Of a DNA stretch of 64,000 nt, positions 48,500 through 60,110 are shown in pieces. Positions within the stretch are counted from its first letter, which is position 1. Each line of letters begins with the position of its first letter. Below the pieces are notes generated by a model. That model was not told the origin of the DNA and did no database searches. It saw nothing but the letters and a program-made list of their open reading frames with translations. Source of the DNA: Hofstenia miamia (Eukaryota > Xenacoelomorpha > Acoela > Hofsteniidae); assembly GCA_900660155.1 (NCBI GenBank), contig CABFPE010000031.1:243304-307303 (forward strand), in the 5' to 3' direction. The translations under genes and the position numbers were made by a program.

Positions 48500-49510
48500 T
48501 AAAAAATGATTTGACATAATACAGCATTCTTGTATTTGAAAAGACAAAATCCTTTGCATAAGGCTGTTAAATCAGGGAGACTATTGCTCCCAGAAGACCG
48601 GAACAATGGTAATGAGTGCCCTGAAAACTCTGCAAGATACAAATGTGCATGGCCATGCAAGTTCTTCTTCTATTGCTGTAGCTACTACAATTCCAGAGAA
48701 AAGTGTTTGTCGAATTCTTAAAGCATGTGGTATGCAGACATACAAAATTGCCTTGCTTGAAACTATCACTGAATCAGACTGTCATTATCATCTCGAAGGC
48801 TTGCACCCTGAAAAATTATGTGTGTGGATGGCATTCCACGCAAATTATGTGCTAAAGCCATATTTCTTCCCCGGTAATGCAAATCAGGATACTTACACCA
48901 GTATGCTCCGTGACCATATGTGTTCACAACTAAGACAGAAACGAAAAATGCAGTCCGTATTTTTCAGCATGACGGTGCACCATCACACTACTCCAAATGA
49001 ACCAGGGATTTCATGAGCACTCAGTTGCCAGCTGAGCGTGTTATTGGCAGAGGTTTGATCATGCATGGCCTCCTAGATAACCTGACTTATGTCCACTTGA
49101 CATTTATTTGTGGTCTACTTTAAAGTCACGGGTATATCATACATACATTCCAACCCACCTGGATGATTTACAATAGAGTATCATACAATAAGTTGATTCA
49201 CTTAACATTGATGAATTACATCGAGCTGTCCAGAATATGATACCAAGATGTGAACTTACTATTTAGCACAATGGAGGACTATTTGAACATTTGTTTTAAT
49301 ATATCTGTAATTCCCCTTATTAAAGTTTATTTATTTACATATATTATTGTTATAGCACAATGGAGGACTATTTGAACATTTGTTTTAATATATCTGTAAT
49401 TCCCCTTATTAAAGTTTATTTATTTACATATATTATTGTTTGGTTTCATATAAATTAAAAGTTATTGCAATTTGGAAAGTCAAGCTACTTTTGACACACC
49501 CTGTATATAT
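48500..49510 (+). pseudogene. Tc1/mariner-superfamily (IS630-type) transposase relic
   Basis: Broken plus-strand frames. HPEKLCVWMAFHANYVLKPY then FFPGNANQDTYTSML match the middle of IS630/Tc1-type transposases. RIFQHDGAPSHYS (from about 48957, in a shifted frame) carries the second catalytic Asp. PDLCPLDIYLW near 49086-49118 has the third. Frameshifts separate these blocks and stops occur at several points. The right end near 49490 (TTTTGACACACCCTGTATAT) looks like the terminal repeat; no matching left end was found. Catalytic spacing and block wording differ from the mariner at 49.9 kb. Confidence 0.75.
49265..49440 (+). repeat. 89-base tandem duplication
   Basis: A unit beginning AGCACAATGGAGGACTATTT occurs at 49265 and again at 49354, essentially identical, just before the right end of the Tc1-like relic. 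Near-perfect identity indicates a recent event. Confidence 0.95.
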
Positions 49511-49860
49511 AGGGAAATTTAACGAACATAAATACATTTCGAATTTTGATGAATATATAAGTTATATAATACAGAATTATGCTTACTTTGCTCTTCTTCT
49601 GATCGTATTCAATTTTAGTATCGAGCGATCTAAACAAAATTAATTAAAAACATAATTACCAAAGAATAAAAATTTACAAACAAGTACAAAGCAAAGGACA
49701 AGAGAACAAACGTTTAAACTCTTGATTCAAAAGTGAATGATATTCCGGCAAAATGTGGGAATTCCGAAAATGCGAAGAAGTTTCAAATGAAAAACTAAAA
49801 ATTAAAAAAAAACTGCAAAACTATTTGATAACTTGATTTCATGTTTTGTAATATGAGGTA

Positions 49861-51243
49861 TTAGGTTGGTGCATAAGTTCGTAGCGCTCACCTTCGAAGC
49901 AGAATATGTATGATTTTCCTACCACAAGAGATCAATTTAATGATTTGAATTAATTGTTTAAATGTTTCATCGCATTTATTTGGACTAACTTTGAAAATTT
50001 GAATTAGATATCTGTGTTTCGCATCTAAAGCAAGATGGCGTGCCAAATCGAAGAAAAAGAAAATTTCCGACACTTGCTTCTGTATTTTTTCAATCGTCAA
50101 GAAAACGCGGCAGAGGCGGCCAGGAATATTCGTGAAGTATACGGAGAAGATGCCATGGGTGACAGCACAGCGCGTAAATGGTTTTCTCGCTTTAGAGAAG
50201 GAAATTTCGATCTTACTGATGCACCACGTTCTGGAAGAACGCCAGACTTTGATGAAGAGCGTTTGAACTTTCTCATTCACGATAATCCTCATTATTCAAC
50301 AAGAGAACTGGCCGATATTATGGAATGTGATCATTCAACAGTCGTAAGACATCTGAGTTCCATGGACAAAGTTCAAAAATTGGGTGCTTGGGTACCGCAT
50401 TCTTTAACAGAGAGCAACAAAATTCAACGCGTTGCCATAAGCACTTCTTTGTTCTCACGCTACTGCTTGGCAGAGCAACAGCACTAATCGTTTTTGTCTC
50501 GCATTGTCACAGGGGATGAAAAGTGGTGCGTATATGCGAATTTCAAGCAAAGAAAGCAATGGCTTAGTCCGGATAAATCTGCAACTCCCAGTGTAAAGGC
50601 TGATCTTCATCCGCGCAAAGTCCTACTCTGCATTTGGTGGGACCAGGAGGGCGTCCTGCATTACGAGCTGCTTCCAGAAATCAGACGATCACTGCTGAAG
50701 TTTATTGTCAGCAACTTCAACGACTCAAAAATGCAATCCAAGAAAAACAAACTGGAACGAGGCATGTTATACTGCTTCATGACAATGCCAGACCACATGT
50801 CGCACCAGCGACAAAACGAGTCATTGAGGAGCTTGGATGGGAGGTTCTTCCACATCCCCCCTACTCTCCCGACCTCGCTCCCTCAGACTTCCACCTCTTT
50901 CGATCGCTCTCAAACAATCTTCGTGGGACCTCCTTCGCCGACAACACAGCTCTTGAAAATTGGATCGAGCAATTCTTCGCCTCGAAATCACCAAACTTTT
51001 TCAAAAGTGGAATAAGAAAATTGCCAGAGCGTTGGAGTGAAGTGATCGATCGCGGCGGCGATTACATCATTGATTAAAGACTTAAACCTTTGGATAAGTG
51101 TTTAAAAGTGTCATAATCATGCTTGTTGTATAATTGCAATAAAATCGAAGTAAGAAATAACACTTTTTCAGTACAATTATTATATACTACTATTCTCAAA
51201 TTCGATGTTTTTGAAAACGCTACGAACTTATGCACCAACCCAA
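49861..51243 (+). mobile_element. mariner transposon, near-complete, with both terminal repeats
   Basis: 1383 bp. Left end TTAGGTTGGTGCATAAGTTC; right end read on the minus strand TTGGGTTGGTGCATAAGTTC; one mismatch over about 26 bases. Both sides are flanked by TA, the mariner target duplication (49859-49860 and 51244-51245). Terminal repeat wording and protein similarity place it with the Hsmar1/SETMAR-like (cecropia) mariners. High end identity and few coding defects suggest a relatively young insertion. Confidence 0.95.
50035..51077 (+). pseudogene. mariner transposase, one nonsense and one frameshift
   Basis: Starts MACQIEEKENFRHLLLYFFN and carries an N-terminal HTH region (ENAAEAARNIREVYGEDAMG then ARKWFSRFREGNFDLTDAPR, the usual RSGRP-type linker follows) and a second HTH (YSTRELADIMECDHSTVVRH). 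The catalytic residues are all present: IVTGDEKWCVYAN, LLHDNARPH and PPYSPDLAPSDFHLF, with 34 residues between the last two aspartates. Defects: TAA at 50485-50487, in frame with the rest, and a single-base loss near 50675 (around CTTCCAGAAA) that shifts the remainder. About 345 residues in total, the normal length. The element cannot make its own active transposase, but its ends could be mobilised in trans. Confidence 0.93.
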
Positions 51244-51245
51244 TA

Positions 51246-53922
51246 GTAACCAGCGGTATACCAAAAAAGCCAAAATCGCTAATTGACTCAAAACCGAAAG
51301 CGAATAGAGCAAAAGATGAAAATCTAGTGTTGCGGTTCTAAGCAGAAGTAATCGTCTATAAAGTTGTTTACAAGAAACAATGCGAGTGTCCAGGAGTAAA
51401 CGGCAAAATGCTTTTCAAGCTGAAGCGTAATTTTGTTTTACTTGATTAATAACTTCATTTAAGCGTTAAAAAGATAGTTTTCGTGAATAACTTTTTACTA
51501 ATACATACCAATAGTAAATAGCAGCTAGCTAAAACCGAAATGGAGGTTCTGGAAACCACCGAGCATTAGTATGTAATTAAATAAAATATTCACGTCGAGC
51601 TGGAAAATGTCAAACAAACGAATTGAATTTCTTTAAAAGAACAATTAAATAAACTAATGAAATGAAGTGGCCACACACAGTATGCAAATAGTTTTACAGA
51701 GAATGCTCTGTTTTATCGCGTGTTCTCAATACGACATCAAACTAGACAACCAATCAAGTTGATGACATTTCACTCATGCCTCCGTTTACATTTCAACAAA
51801 AGAATTGAGAAATGAGTAAGCGGTCACCGCATTGTTTTCGTTGATCCTTAAAATCAATGTTCTGAATAAATATGATATTTTCCAAAATTACCTCAAGTTC
51901 TAAAAAAATTCTTTCAATAAATCAATCGATAATTATAACACACATTAAGAAATCAGTAAATGAATTGCTGTGGGCAGGAACGGAAATGTTGAATTATAAA
52001 TAAAACCAGCGAAATAGTTTTCGGGGAATTCAGAAAATTTAAGTTCCCAATTTTTAATTAGGTTAATAGACATTATGTGGTTTACAAAATTGACAGATAT
52101 TCATTTGAAAGGTTGGAAAAATTAATTCCATCATTTTTCAAAAAACCATTTTCACTGATAATGAAATAAAAGATTACATTACATTAGAAATAACACCATA
52201 TGAGAAAATCCATATTTTTCAAGATATGATGATAAAAGAAGTTTACAATGTTAATGCATAAAATTAAAGTAAGTTTAAATAGTTTGGAGTCATTGTAAGT
52301 ACTGCTAAAGTAAATATTTGTAAAACGCATTTGAAAACAGTTCAAAGTTCACACATAATTTATTAGAGGAAGCGAGTCAACAAGCTATATTTAATACCAA
52401 AACAAGCAAATGCATCTTTCCTTATCTTAATTGCATTGAAATAAAAACCACTCTGCAAAAATAACCTGTTCTGAAAACAAATCAACCATTTGCAATATTT
52501 TAGGCAATTATGCATGCAAGTATATAAAGAAACAAATCCTATTGCATAGTTATATCAAATATTTTATAGAATTAATCAAGATTTCCTTTTATAATTCCAG
52601 ACGTTGTAGGTACTTTCTTTATGGAAATTTTGTGCTAGTTCTAAATCCAAATTCTTTGTTCTTTGAAAGACAACCAAGCGTTTTTCATGTTGTGAATTAA
52701 GGCAAGATATTACATGTATACTACCAAAATTACTAGAGTAAACTTGCCCAAGTGAATGCCAGGGCGACGTCATGATTGTAAAGACGACAAGATTGCTCCA
52801 ACAGCACAGAGAAAGGATTTCTTGTTGGGTTTTATTTGATAAATGAGATAAAAATCGTTTGGCAATAGTGGGATTTCAATTTATACTACTCTAATGCATT
52901 TCTTATTAAGCATGACAAAATATATCCAAAACTGGTAAACTAAAAGTCCTTACATTGAAACGGTAGATGAAGCAAATTAGAGTAAGGCCTTCAAAAAAAA
53001 ATTTATGAGGTATTTCAAAAACTAATTGCGTTTATACATGTTAAAAAGCGTAAGTCAACATATAATATAATTCGGAAAAATAAATAGCAAAATCAAACGC
53101 GTATATTTGCAAGCAAATTAATGTGTCACATCAAACAATTACTATTTACGAAGGTCAATAAAAGATTAGTAGCTTACAGAGAATTAGATGTGGAACAAGC
53201 AATTCAGATTTTTATAAAAGACAAGAATACTGATATAGAAATAGAATTGTGTTTCAAAGAGTGAGGCCACAAAATTCACAATAACTTTTGAGTTAATAGC
53301 GAGATACTGCACAAAGTCAAGATCACTTCAAAAGCAATATATCAGCACGCAGGTACATTAACTTAATGGAAATGATAAATCAAAGTTGCTAAGCAGTTAG
53401 ACTAATGTTGTTAAAAGTACTTCAAAGAACTGATAAGTCAAAATGCCCGACATGTGAGTCTACTAGACTGAACTATGTTTGAATAGGTTAGTAAAAATGC
53501 CGCACACACACACATTAGCCAAGAATTATATCTGTAAAACAATTTCTTTATAACAGATAATTGCTAAATATGTCCTAAGGCGAATAGAGTAAACATTTTC
53601 CAAATAGAAGTCCACATAACAGCCTATATGGCTTAAAAAACTGGTTGTTTTGTTTATTTTACAATTATTATCTATTATATATATATATACATTTAATTGC
53701 ATGCAATATTTTTGTAAAATCTCCGTTGGATATTGATTAATATATTAAAACAAGCCATTTTTTATTCAAAACATTGTATTGATATCACAAAAAAATAATA
53801 CTAAGCACAACTGCATTCCGTTGATAAACAACAGTTTATTGCACCTGATAAATAGAAATGTATATTAATGCTTTAAAAAACTCGATAATAATTTTGTTGT
53901 GGAACTGAATAAATAAGCAGTG
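51246..53922. other. Non-coding stretch
   Basis: No domain-bearing gene. A minus-strand frame at 52576-52773 (65 codons, beginning MTSPWHSLGQVYSSNFGSIH) has balanced codon content and could be part of an old retroelement or an exon, but I recognise no family and no clear splice sites. Confidence 0.5.
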
Positions 53923-55428
53923 CAGGTCAAGTAGATTAACGTATTTTTTAAAACTGTTCGCAGTTTGCTTGTTCAGTTTTTCACGCTCATTTCAAATAGG
54001 CAATTTTTAAATGCGACAATTATTTATTGATACATTTGAGTGAATATTTTAAGTTCTACAGTAACACTCTTGCTATTGTATACAACTAGGTTAAATCAAC
54101 AAGTACAACACATATTGGAAACCTTTAAAACAAAAATGATGTCCTTAGTTATTGTTGAGATTACTCGTCCTGATTAAGGAATGCGAATAATTTAATATTT
54201 TTTGATAAATCACACTGGGCGGTATTTTGTCTAAATTACAATGAATTGTGCACACAAACATCGTTGCTAAATTATTTCTATCATAATGCAACAGTAAATG
54301 GTGGCTTTCGGACGTGAGCTTCAATCATTACTTCGATAAACATTATTTTTTTCTTTATTGGATATACCAAATGACACTTTGGTGACAGAACTTATAGACA
54401 TTGGTGCATTACAGAGAGCATATTGTTGTAGGCGGTTATGTAATTTGCAACCTTTAACCACATCACGTGATGGGTATGTTTGGCGGTGCAATAATCGAAA
54501 TTGTAAGAAATGGGTATAAGCGGATCATTGTTTGAAGAAAGTCCACTTTCGCCTAAAAAGATTCTGAGTCTTATCTTAGGATGGAGCAACAAAATGGGAG
54601 TTCAATGTTCAGTGGGAATTCTTGGAATCAACAAACAATCTATAATTTATTGGTATAAGACTATTCGTGTTGTATGTGCACGCCAGCTTTTAGCAAGACA
54701 GGACTTGTTCAGTTTTGGAGGTAAAGGCATTGTTGTGCAAATTGATGAAAGTGTAGTATCCAAGAGGAAATTTTAACGTAGACGACTAATTCCCATACAA
54801 TGTGTGTTTGGTGTAGATGACACTGAACAAAGAACGGCATATATTCGTTTGGTTAATGATAGAAGTGCAGCAACCCCCATTCCCATAATCTGCCAGCATG
54901 TAAAACTACGTACGGGGATTTGGTCAGATCAATGGGCTGCATATAACCACCACTTGAATAAATTCCTATTAGGATATCTCCACCAAACTGTTAATCATTC
55001 CCGCTACTTTGTAGATCTTACATCTCAAGTATGTACGAAAGCGGATGAAGGTTTATGGTCAAGATTAAAAAAAGAAACGCAGTATTGCGGCATGCAACAA
55101 ATCACCCCAGAGATCATTGATGATTTGGAAAGCGCGGCTCTATTTGCTGGAGAGCCTTGATGTCTTCAATTGTTGAATATTATTAATCTACATATTATTT
55201 GTTTTGAATGCTTTCAATATGTTATTTGTAGTTGTTTACTTTTTATGCTCACTATATATAATAAAATTATAGTATAGGAAAATTTGACGAAATTCAAAAT
55301 ATTCACTCAAATTACTCAATAAATAATTGTTTTTCGCATTTAAAAATTGCATATTTGAAATAAGCGTGAAAAACTGAACAAAACAAGCTGAAACAGTTTT
55401 AAGAAAATAAGTTAATCTACTTGACCTG
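53923..55428 (+). mobile_element. Merlin-family DNA transposon with long terminal inverted repeats
   Basis: 1506 bp between CAGGTCAAGTAGATTAAC at the left and its reverse complement at the right. The inverted repeats run about 130 bases (53923-54050 and 55296-55428) with scattered mismatches and small indels. They share GTTCAGTTTTTCACGC, TTTCAAATA, GCAATTTTTAAATGCGA and TTTGAGTGAATATTTT blocks in order. A clear 8-9 base target duplication was not found (AAGCAGTG left, TATCTGAA right). The interior encodes an ISXO2/IS1016-type transposase, diagnostic of Merlin. Confidence 0.93.
54340..55160 (+). pseudogene. Merlin (ISXO2-like DDE) transposase, nearly intact
   Basis: The N-terminal zinc-ribbon part reads CCRRLCNLQPLTTSRDGYVW and RCNNRNCKK (CxxC...CxxxxC) in one frame up to about 54510. 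A frameshift then leads into SLFEESPLSPKKILSLILGW and the rest. Catalytic region: GIVVQIDESVVSKRKF (first Asp), GIWSDQWAAYNHH (second Asp) and KADEGLWSRLKKE (catalytic Glu), ending ESAALFAGEP. Besides the frameshift there is one in-frame TAA at 54774-54776, directly after KRKF, where the family normally continues KRKYN. So all three catalytic acids are present and only two lesions separate the copy from a full reading frame. Merlin transposases cut and paste their elements via the terminal repeats. Confidence 0.92.
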
Positions 55429-56687
55429 TATCTGAATAAGCTGCCAACAAATAAGAGATTTTACCATGATTAAATTGCTGACTTGCGAACACCCACGCAT
55501 CAAATCAAGCACTCATTATCAGAAAATGTGTAAAACAAAAATCACGAACATTTACTAAATAAATTAATCAATTTCAAAAGTAAAAGAAATTTACCTCAGC
55601 AGCTACACAATTTCTACAAAACATTCAACATAAATATAAGTAGTGCATTATATAAAAAGAAAACTAAACCTCGATTTAAAATGAATGGAAATAATTTTAC
55701 AACAGAAAAACAGTCGTTTGGCAATAATTTGTAATTTTGAAATTTTTTTATAAGCACTATTTTACAGGATGGCCGGGAGTCCCAAGACACTCCCAACTTG
55801 TCCTAAATAGCTGTGGTATTGCTTTTTACAAAAAAAGTGGTAGGCTTGGAAACGAAAAAACACTTGGTGTGGTGTTGCTGAATTACTGGGACGGATCGCA
55901 AGAAATCTACCAGAAAATGTTCAAACTGAACTTGGCGTTCTAAGAGCTACCATGATGCAATAATATGAAAAAGGCCTTAGAAACCAAAGCTTTCAAGTCC
56001 ATTTGAGACCATTAGATGACGGCACGGATCACAGAAAACAAATCTGTTTTTTAAATCTCTGTCCCACGAAATCCCAAAAGGAGTGGGAGGCTTATGAAAG
56101 TTATAAAACTTGAAATGTTTATTATTGGACCAAAACCAACCCCTATCACAAACAAGAAATTGACAATAATCAAGAAATGGGAGGAACACATAATTGGCCC
56201 TTATTACCTTAAATCTAACGTCTACCAGCATTCCTATGCCATAATTAGAAAGTAGTTCATTACAAAGTATCGTAATAGAGATCGTGTTTGGTTGCAAACA
56301 TTTCGGACATGACAATATGGGGCATAATTAACGGCAAGGTAGAAGGCATTAGAAAGAACTGTAGAGTCAAAGGATGCGATTGTTGCTGCTTATGGCACCA
56401 TATCAAGAGAATCTTTCAAAAATGGAACAAAGAACCTGGAAACGAATAAGCCTTTGCGGAAACAATGAGGTTCAACATTGTTCGTAATTCAACAAATATG
56501 TCCATTATAATAATAAATCTAATGCATGTTAGACAACAAATCCTAAAGGTAGAATTGCAAAAAAAGCAATCAGGATAATTCAAAAGAACTATATCGTAAT
56601 ATATTTCACGATAACTTATTTACTATCAAGGATATCATGTAAAGAAATTAAATATTTGCATAAAATCATTGAAGATAAAATAAATAC
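55429..56687. other. Non-coding / calpain intron side
   Basis: No calpain exon was found downstream (minus sense) of 56688. Minus-strand frames at 55614-55796 and 55977-56315 each contain a short (M/F)G(V/I)SWD motif in otherwise unrelated sequence and may be remnants of one old repeat; no domain recognised. Confidence 0.4.
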
Positions 56688-56876
56688 CTGCACGCCAGAA
56701 ATAGAAATGAAAGGCACCACAATAGCCACCATTCTTGTCGAAACTTTGATCGGAAGGCACAACTTTATCTAAAAGTTTCTTCCGCATGGAAAGACATGCC
56801 AATGATGCGAGAAGCCAACAGTCGCCAAGCATCCCTTGTTCAATATCAAATCGACTTGCTCCCTCATCAAACATGG
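56688..56876 (-). CDS. Calpain (papain-like Ca2+-dependent cysteine protease) exon with the catalytic Cys
   Basis: A 189-base internal exon, acceptor ATCAAACCCAG and donor GCAG|GTATTT, phase 1 at both ends. It encodes MFDEGASRFDIEQGMLGDCW then LLASLACLSMRKKLLDKVVP, SDQSFDKN and GGYCGAFHFYFWRA. The QGxLGDCWLLASLA block is the calpain PC1 active-site helix containing the catalytic cysteine, and VVPxDQSF...GxFHFxFW is the following conserved strand region. His and Asn of the triad would be in later exons. Neighbouring exons (the upstream linker and the downstream GEWVxVxVDD block) were not found in the window, where retrotransposons occupy the upstream side. It may belong to a gene with very long introns that extends past the window, or be a stranded exon. 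Confidence 0.9.
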
Positions 56877-57060
56877 CTGGGTTTGATGTAATTTCCTAGA
56901 TAAGCTTTTATAGTATAATTATGAAATTCTAACTAGATATAACGAGAGAATAGAATACATATTGTTGATAATTATAATACCAGTCAAGTTCACTACAATT
57001 TATCAATAACATAGAATAATAACAATATTAATAATAATAATAGGCCCTCAGTCCCCGGCA

Positions 57061-57893
57061 GGCCTTCAATGGTCAGAGGGTGCTAAGAATCTCCGGACAA
57101 CAGGCGGACTCCACAATCGGGAGTGGGACTCGAGAAGTGGCAGTACAGGATCCACACAGACCAATGGACAACGGCATAAGTGGACAGATGAGCAGAACAG
57201 GACAGCATTGGAGTGTTACAAAAGAAGCAGGCCAGATGAGAGGGGTTACAGGAAGAGAATGTTGGAAGAATGGAGGAAGGCAAGAACGGGATTAGAAGTT
57301 ACAGAGCAGAGGCTTGCAGGGCAAGTGAGAAAGTTACAGCTGGATGAGAGTAAGGGGAAAAAGAGAGTTGAACAAGTTAAGCAAAGGGAAGATGAAGTGA
57401 TAGATGTTGAGACAGAAGTGGCAGAAGTAGCAGATGCAGAAACTGAAGCAGCAATCAAGGAAAAGATGAAGGAAGAAATAGGTGAGAGAGCTAGGTTGCC
57501 AGTCCCAAGAAGAGTTAAGAGAAGTAAGCTAGCAGTAGAGACAGCAAAAGTCAATAAAGTGTTGGAGAGGATAGATGCTAGGAGTGTTACAGAAGTAAAT
57601 AGCTTAGTGTATGCAGGGGCATGTGAGGTGCTGAAGAATGTAGGCGTGGAAATGAAGAAGAAGAGGCGGCAAGAAGATAAGGGAGACAGAAAGCCAGCAT
57701 GGGAGAGGAGAATTGAGAATAAAGTGGCAAAGATTAGGCAGCAAATAGGGAAGATCAGGACAAGTAAGGCTGTGCAGGACAGGTACAGGGTAGGTAAAGG
57801 GAAGACAATAGAAACTGGAAGAGAAGAGCTAAAGCAGAGATTAGTTGCAGAAGATGAGAAACTAAGAAAATACAGGGCAAGAGCAAAGCAAGC
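57061..57893 (+). CDS. R2-like ORF, N-terminal region (uninterrupted part)
   Basis: One open frame from about 57061 to the first 11-base duplication at 57895. It contains HKWTDEQNRTALECYKRSRP then ERGYRKRMLEEW (57173-57280), a Myb/SANT-like helix-turn-helix of the kind used by this element class for target DNA binding, and TEQRLAGQVRKL. A long charged, Glu/Lys-rich stretch with coiled-coil character follows (VETEVAEVADAETEAAIKEK). Then come PAWERRIENKVAKIRQQIGK and KLRKYRARAKQARDN. The first ATG in the frame after the HTH start is near 57208. The lack of any break here contrasts sharply with the following 2.3 kb. Confidence 0.8.
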
Positions 57894-57894
57894 A

Positions 57895-60110
57895 AGAGAC
57901 AACATAGAGACAACATGAAGTTTGAGGCCCAAGAAGGACGATTCTACAAAGAACTAGATGCAGCAGAAAAGGCTACAGCTAGAGCAGGCGAGGATGCAGT
58001 AAGGTTCTGGGAGAATATATGGGGAAGTGTGGGACCAGAGATAGAGAGTGTGCAGATGCAGAAGGAAGTCAAGCAAGAAGAAGAAGTAATCACAACTGCA
58101 AAGCTGAAGGAGGCTCTAAAGAAGATGAAGAATAGGCAGAGATGAGGCAGAGATGAGGTGGCTGAAGAATTTCACAAGAATTTAACAAATACTCATGAGA
58201 GACTAGCAGGAGCATGTGAGGAGTGTGTGGTGAGTGGGTGTCCAGAGTGGATGGTAGTGGGAAGGACATTTCTGATACAGAAGGACCCAAAGAAAGGTAG
58301 TGAGGCAAGCAACTTCAGGCCAATAACATGTCTGCCAACAACGTGGAAATTGCTATCTTCGGTGATTTCAAGTAGGCTGGCATGTTACTTAGAACAGAAT
58401 AGAGGAGCAGAAGGGATGTAGGACAAAGACGAGAGGATGCAAAGAGCAGTTGTTGATAGACCAGGCAGTGGTGGAGAATTGTAGAAGAATTGTAGAAGAA
58501 GAAAGACGAACATGGCAATGGCATGGGAAGGCATATGGAAGGCATATGACAGCATTTCACATAGGTGGGCATTGAGGACGCTAGAGGCCAATGGAGTTTC
58601 TTGAGTTTCTATTGAGTTTCTAGAGAGGGAGATGGCAAAGTATAGATGGGCATAGGTTGAGCTTTAGGCGAGGCATATTCCAGGGAGACAGCTTAGCACC
58701 AGCTTAGCACCTAGTTAGCTTAATGCCTATCACAGAAAAGTTACAGAAAAGTTGCATAGGGTAGAAGATGGAGAAGAATGGTAGAGGAATGGTAGAGCAG
58801 TGAGTCACCTGTGGTACATAGATGTACTGAAGTTCAAGGAAGGTTCAGCGAAGATGTTGCAGAAGCAAGGAGAAGGAAAGCAGAGATTAAGCAGAGATTT
58901 TTGGTTGGAGTTTGGATTAGGAAGTGACAATGAAGTGACAATGACCAGAGGCAAGTGTGTGGATGGGGAGGGCTTGAGGACAAGCAGTGGGGATAAGATT
59001 GAGGAAGTCAAGGAGGGGTACAAGTACTTAGGAGTAATAGAGAAGGACAGAACAGATCACATGGAAATGAAGATGAGGCTAAGGAAAGAGTACAAGAAAG
59101 GTACTACAGAAGTCAGCATTGAATGGGCAGAAAAGGATAAAAGCAATTAATACGTGGGCAATACCAGTGTTGAGATATTCGGCAGGAATAGTTAGGTGAT
59201 AGTTAGATGGAATAAGAATGAACTGAGGGAATTAGACAGGGAGACAAGGAAGATACTAGGCGTTCAACCTGAATGGAGATGTAGATAGGATGTACATGGC
59301 AAGGCATAAAGGAGGCAAAGGGCTGCTAAGTGTGGAGTAAACTGTAGAAGCAGTGTAGAAGCAGAAGCACTAGGGCTAAAGGAAGATGCCTGAGGGGTCC
59401 CTACTAGAGGTCACTAAGGAGTTGAAGAAGATAAGAACTGAGAGTGAAGGAAAGAAGATATACCAGAGTAGGATGGAATCAGAGAGGAAACCAAGGTATA
59501 GGCAGAAGATAGGCAGAAGGCAATGCATGAGGAATACTGGAGGAACACAGAAAAGTGTGATAGAGAAGAGAGCAACAAGTGGTTAAAGAAGGCAGGACTG
59601 AAGAGCACTAATAATGGCAGCACAGGAGCAAGCAATAAGCACAAACTGGGTGAAGAAGCATATAGACAGAAGAGTAGAAGTAAGTGATAAGTGTAGGCTA
59701 TGTAAGAAAGAGGCGGGAAAGAGGCGGAGACAGTAGATCATCTGTGAGAAGTTGGTGAGAAGTTGGCACAGAATCAGTCATGACAAGGTCATGACAAGGT
59801 GGGAAGAATGGTACACTGGAGATTGAGCAGGCAGCATGGGTTAGAAGCAGGAGACAAGTGGTATGAGCACAAGCCACAGGGCGTCATAGAAAATGAGAAG
59901 GTTAAGATACTGTGGAATTTCAACATACAGACGAGCAAAGTGATAGAAGCACGGAGGCCAGACATAGTAGTGGTAGACAAAGAGAAAAGATTAGGAACAG
60001 TCATAGACATAGCAGTACCAAATGGCAAGCAAGGAGAAAGAGAAGATAGACAAGTACAGAGAGTTAACAGAGGAAATAGAAAGGCTGTGGAAGTTAAAGA
60101 AAGTTGAAGT
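57895..60110 (+). pseudogene. R2-like reverse transcriptase and endonuclease, frame broken by 11-base shifts
   Basis: Fragments in order: FEAQEGRFYKELDAAEK (57918), then from 58140 WMVVGRTFLIQKDPKKGSEA and NFRPITCLPTTWKLL (reverse-transcriptase blocks 1-2). A piece around 58400-58560 follows with KAYDSISHRWALRTLEANGV (block A, catalytic Asp). HLWYIDVLK at 58802 is where copy A has YMDDLK, so the YxDD active site is destroyed by an 11-base deletion. After it come KYLGVIEKDRTDHMEMK, a zinc-binding CRLCKK motif, and an intact endonuclease stretch (59799-60107). That stretch contains KWYEHKPQGVIENEKVK and EARRPDIVVVDKEKRLGTVI (the RPD...D catalytic motif) then DIAVPNGK. Almost every frame break coincides with an 11-base tandem duplication or deletion. 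Confidence 0.85.

Noticed and set aside
57246-57932. A 228-codon minus-strand frame, Ser/Leu-rich
   Set aside because: Antisense shadow of the R2-like N-terminal frame; composition is explained by the purine-rich sense strand.
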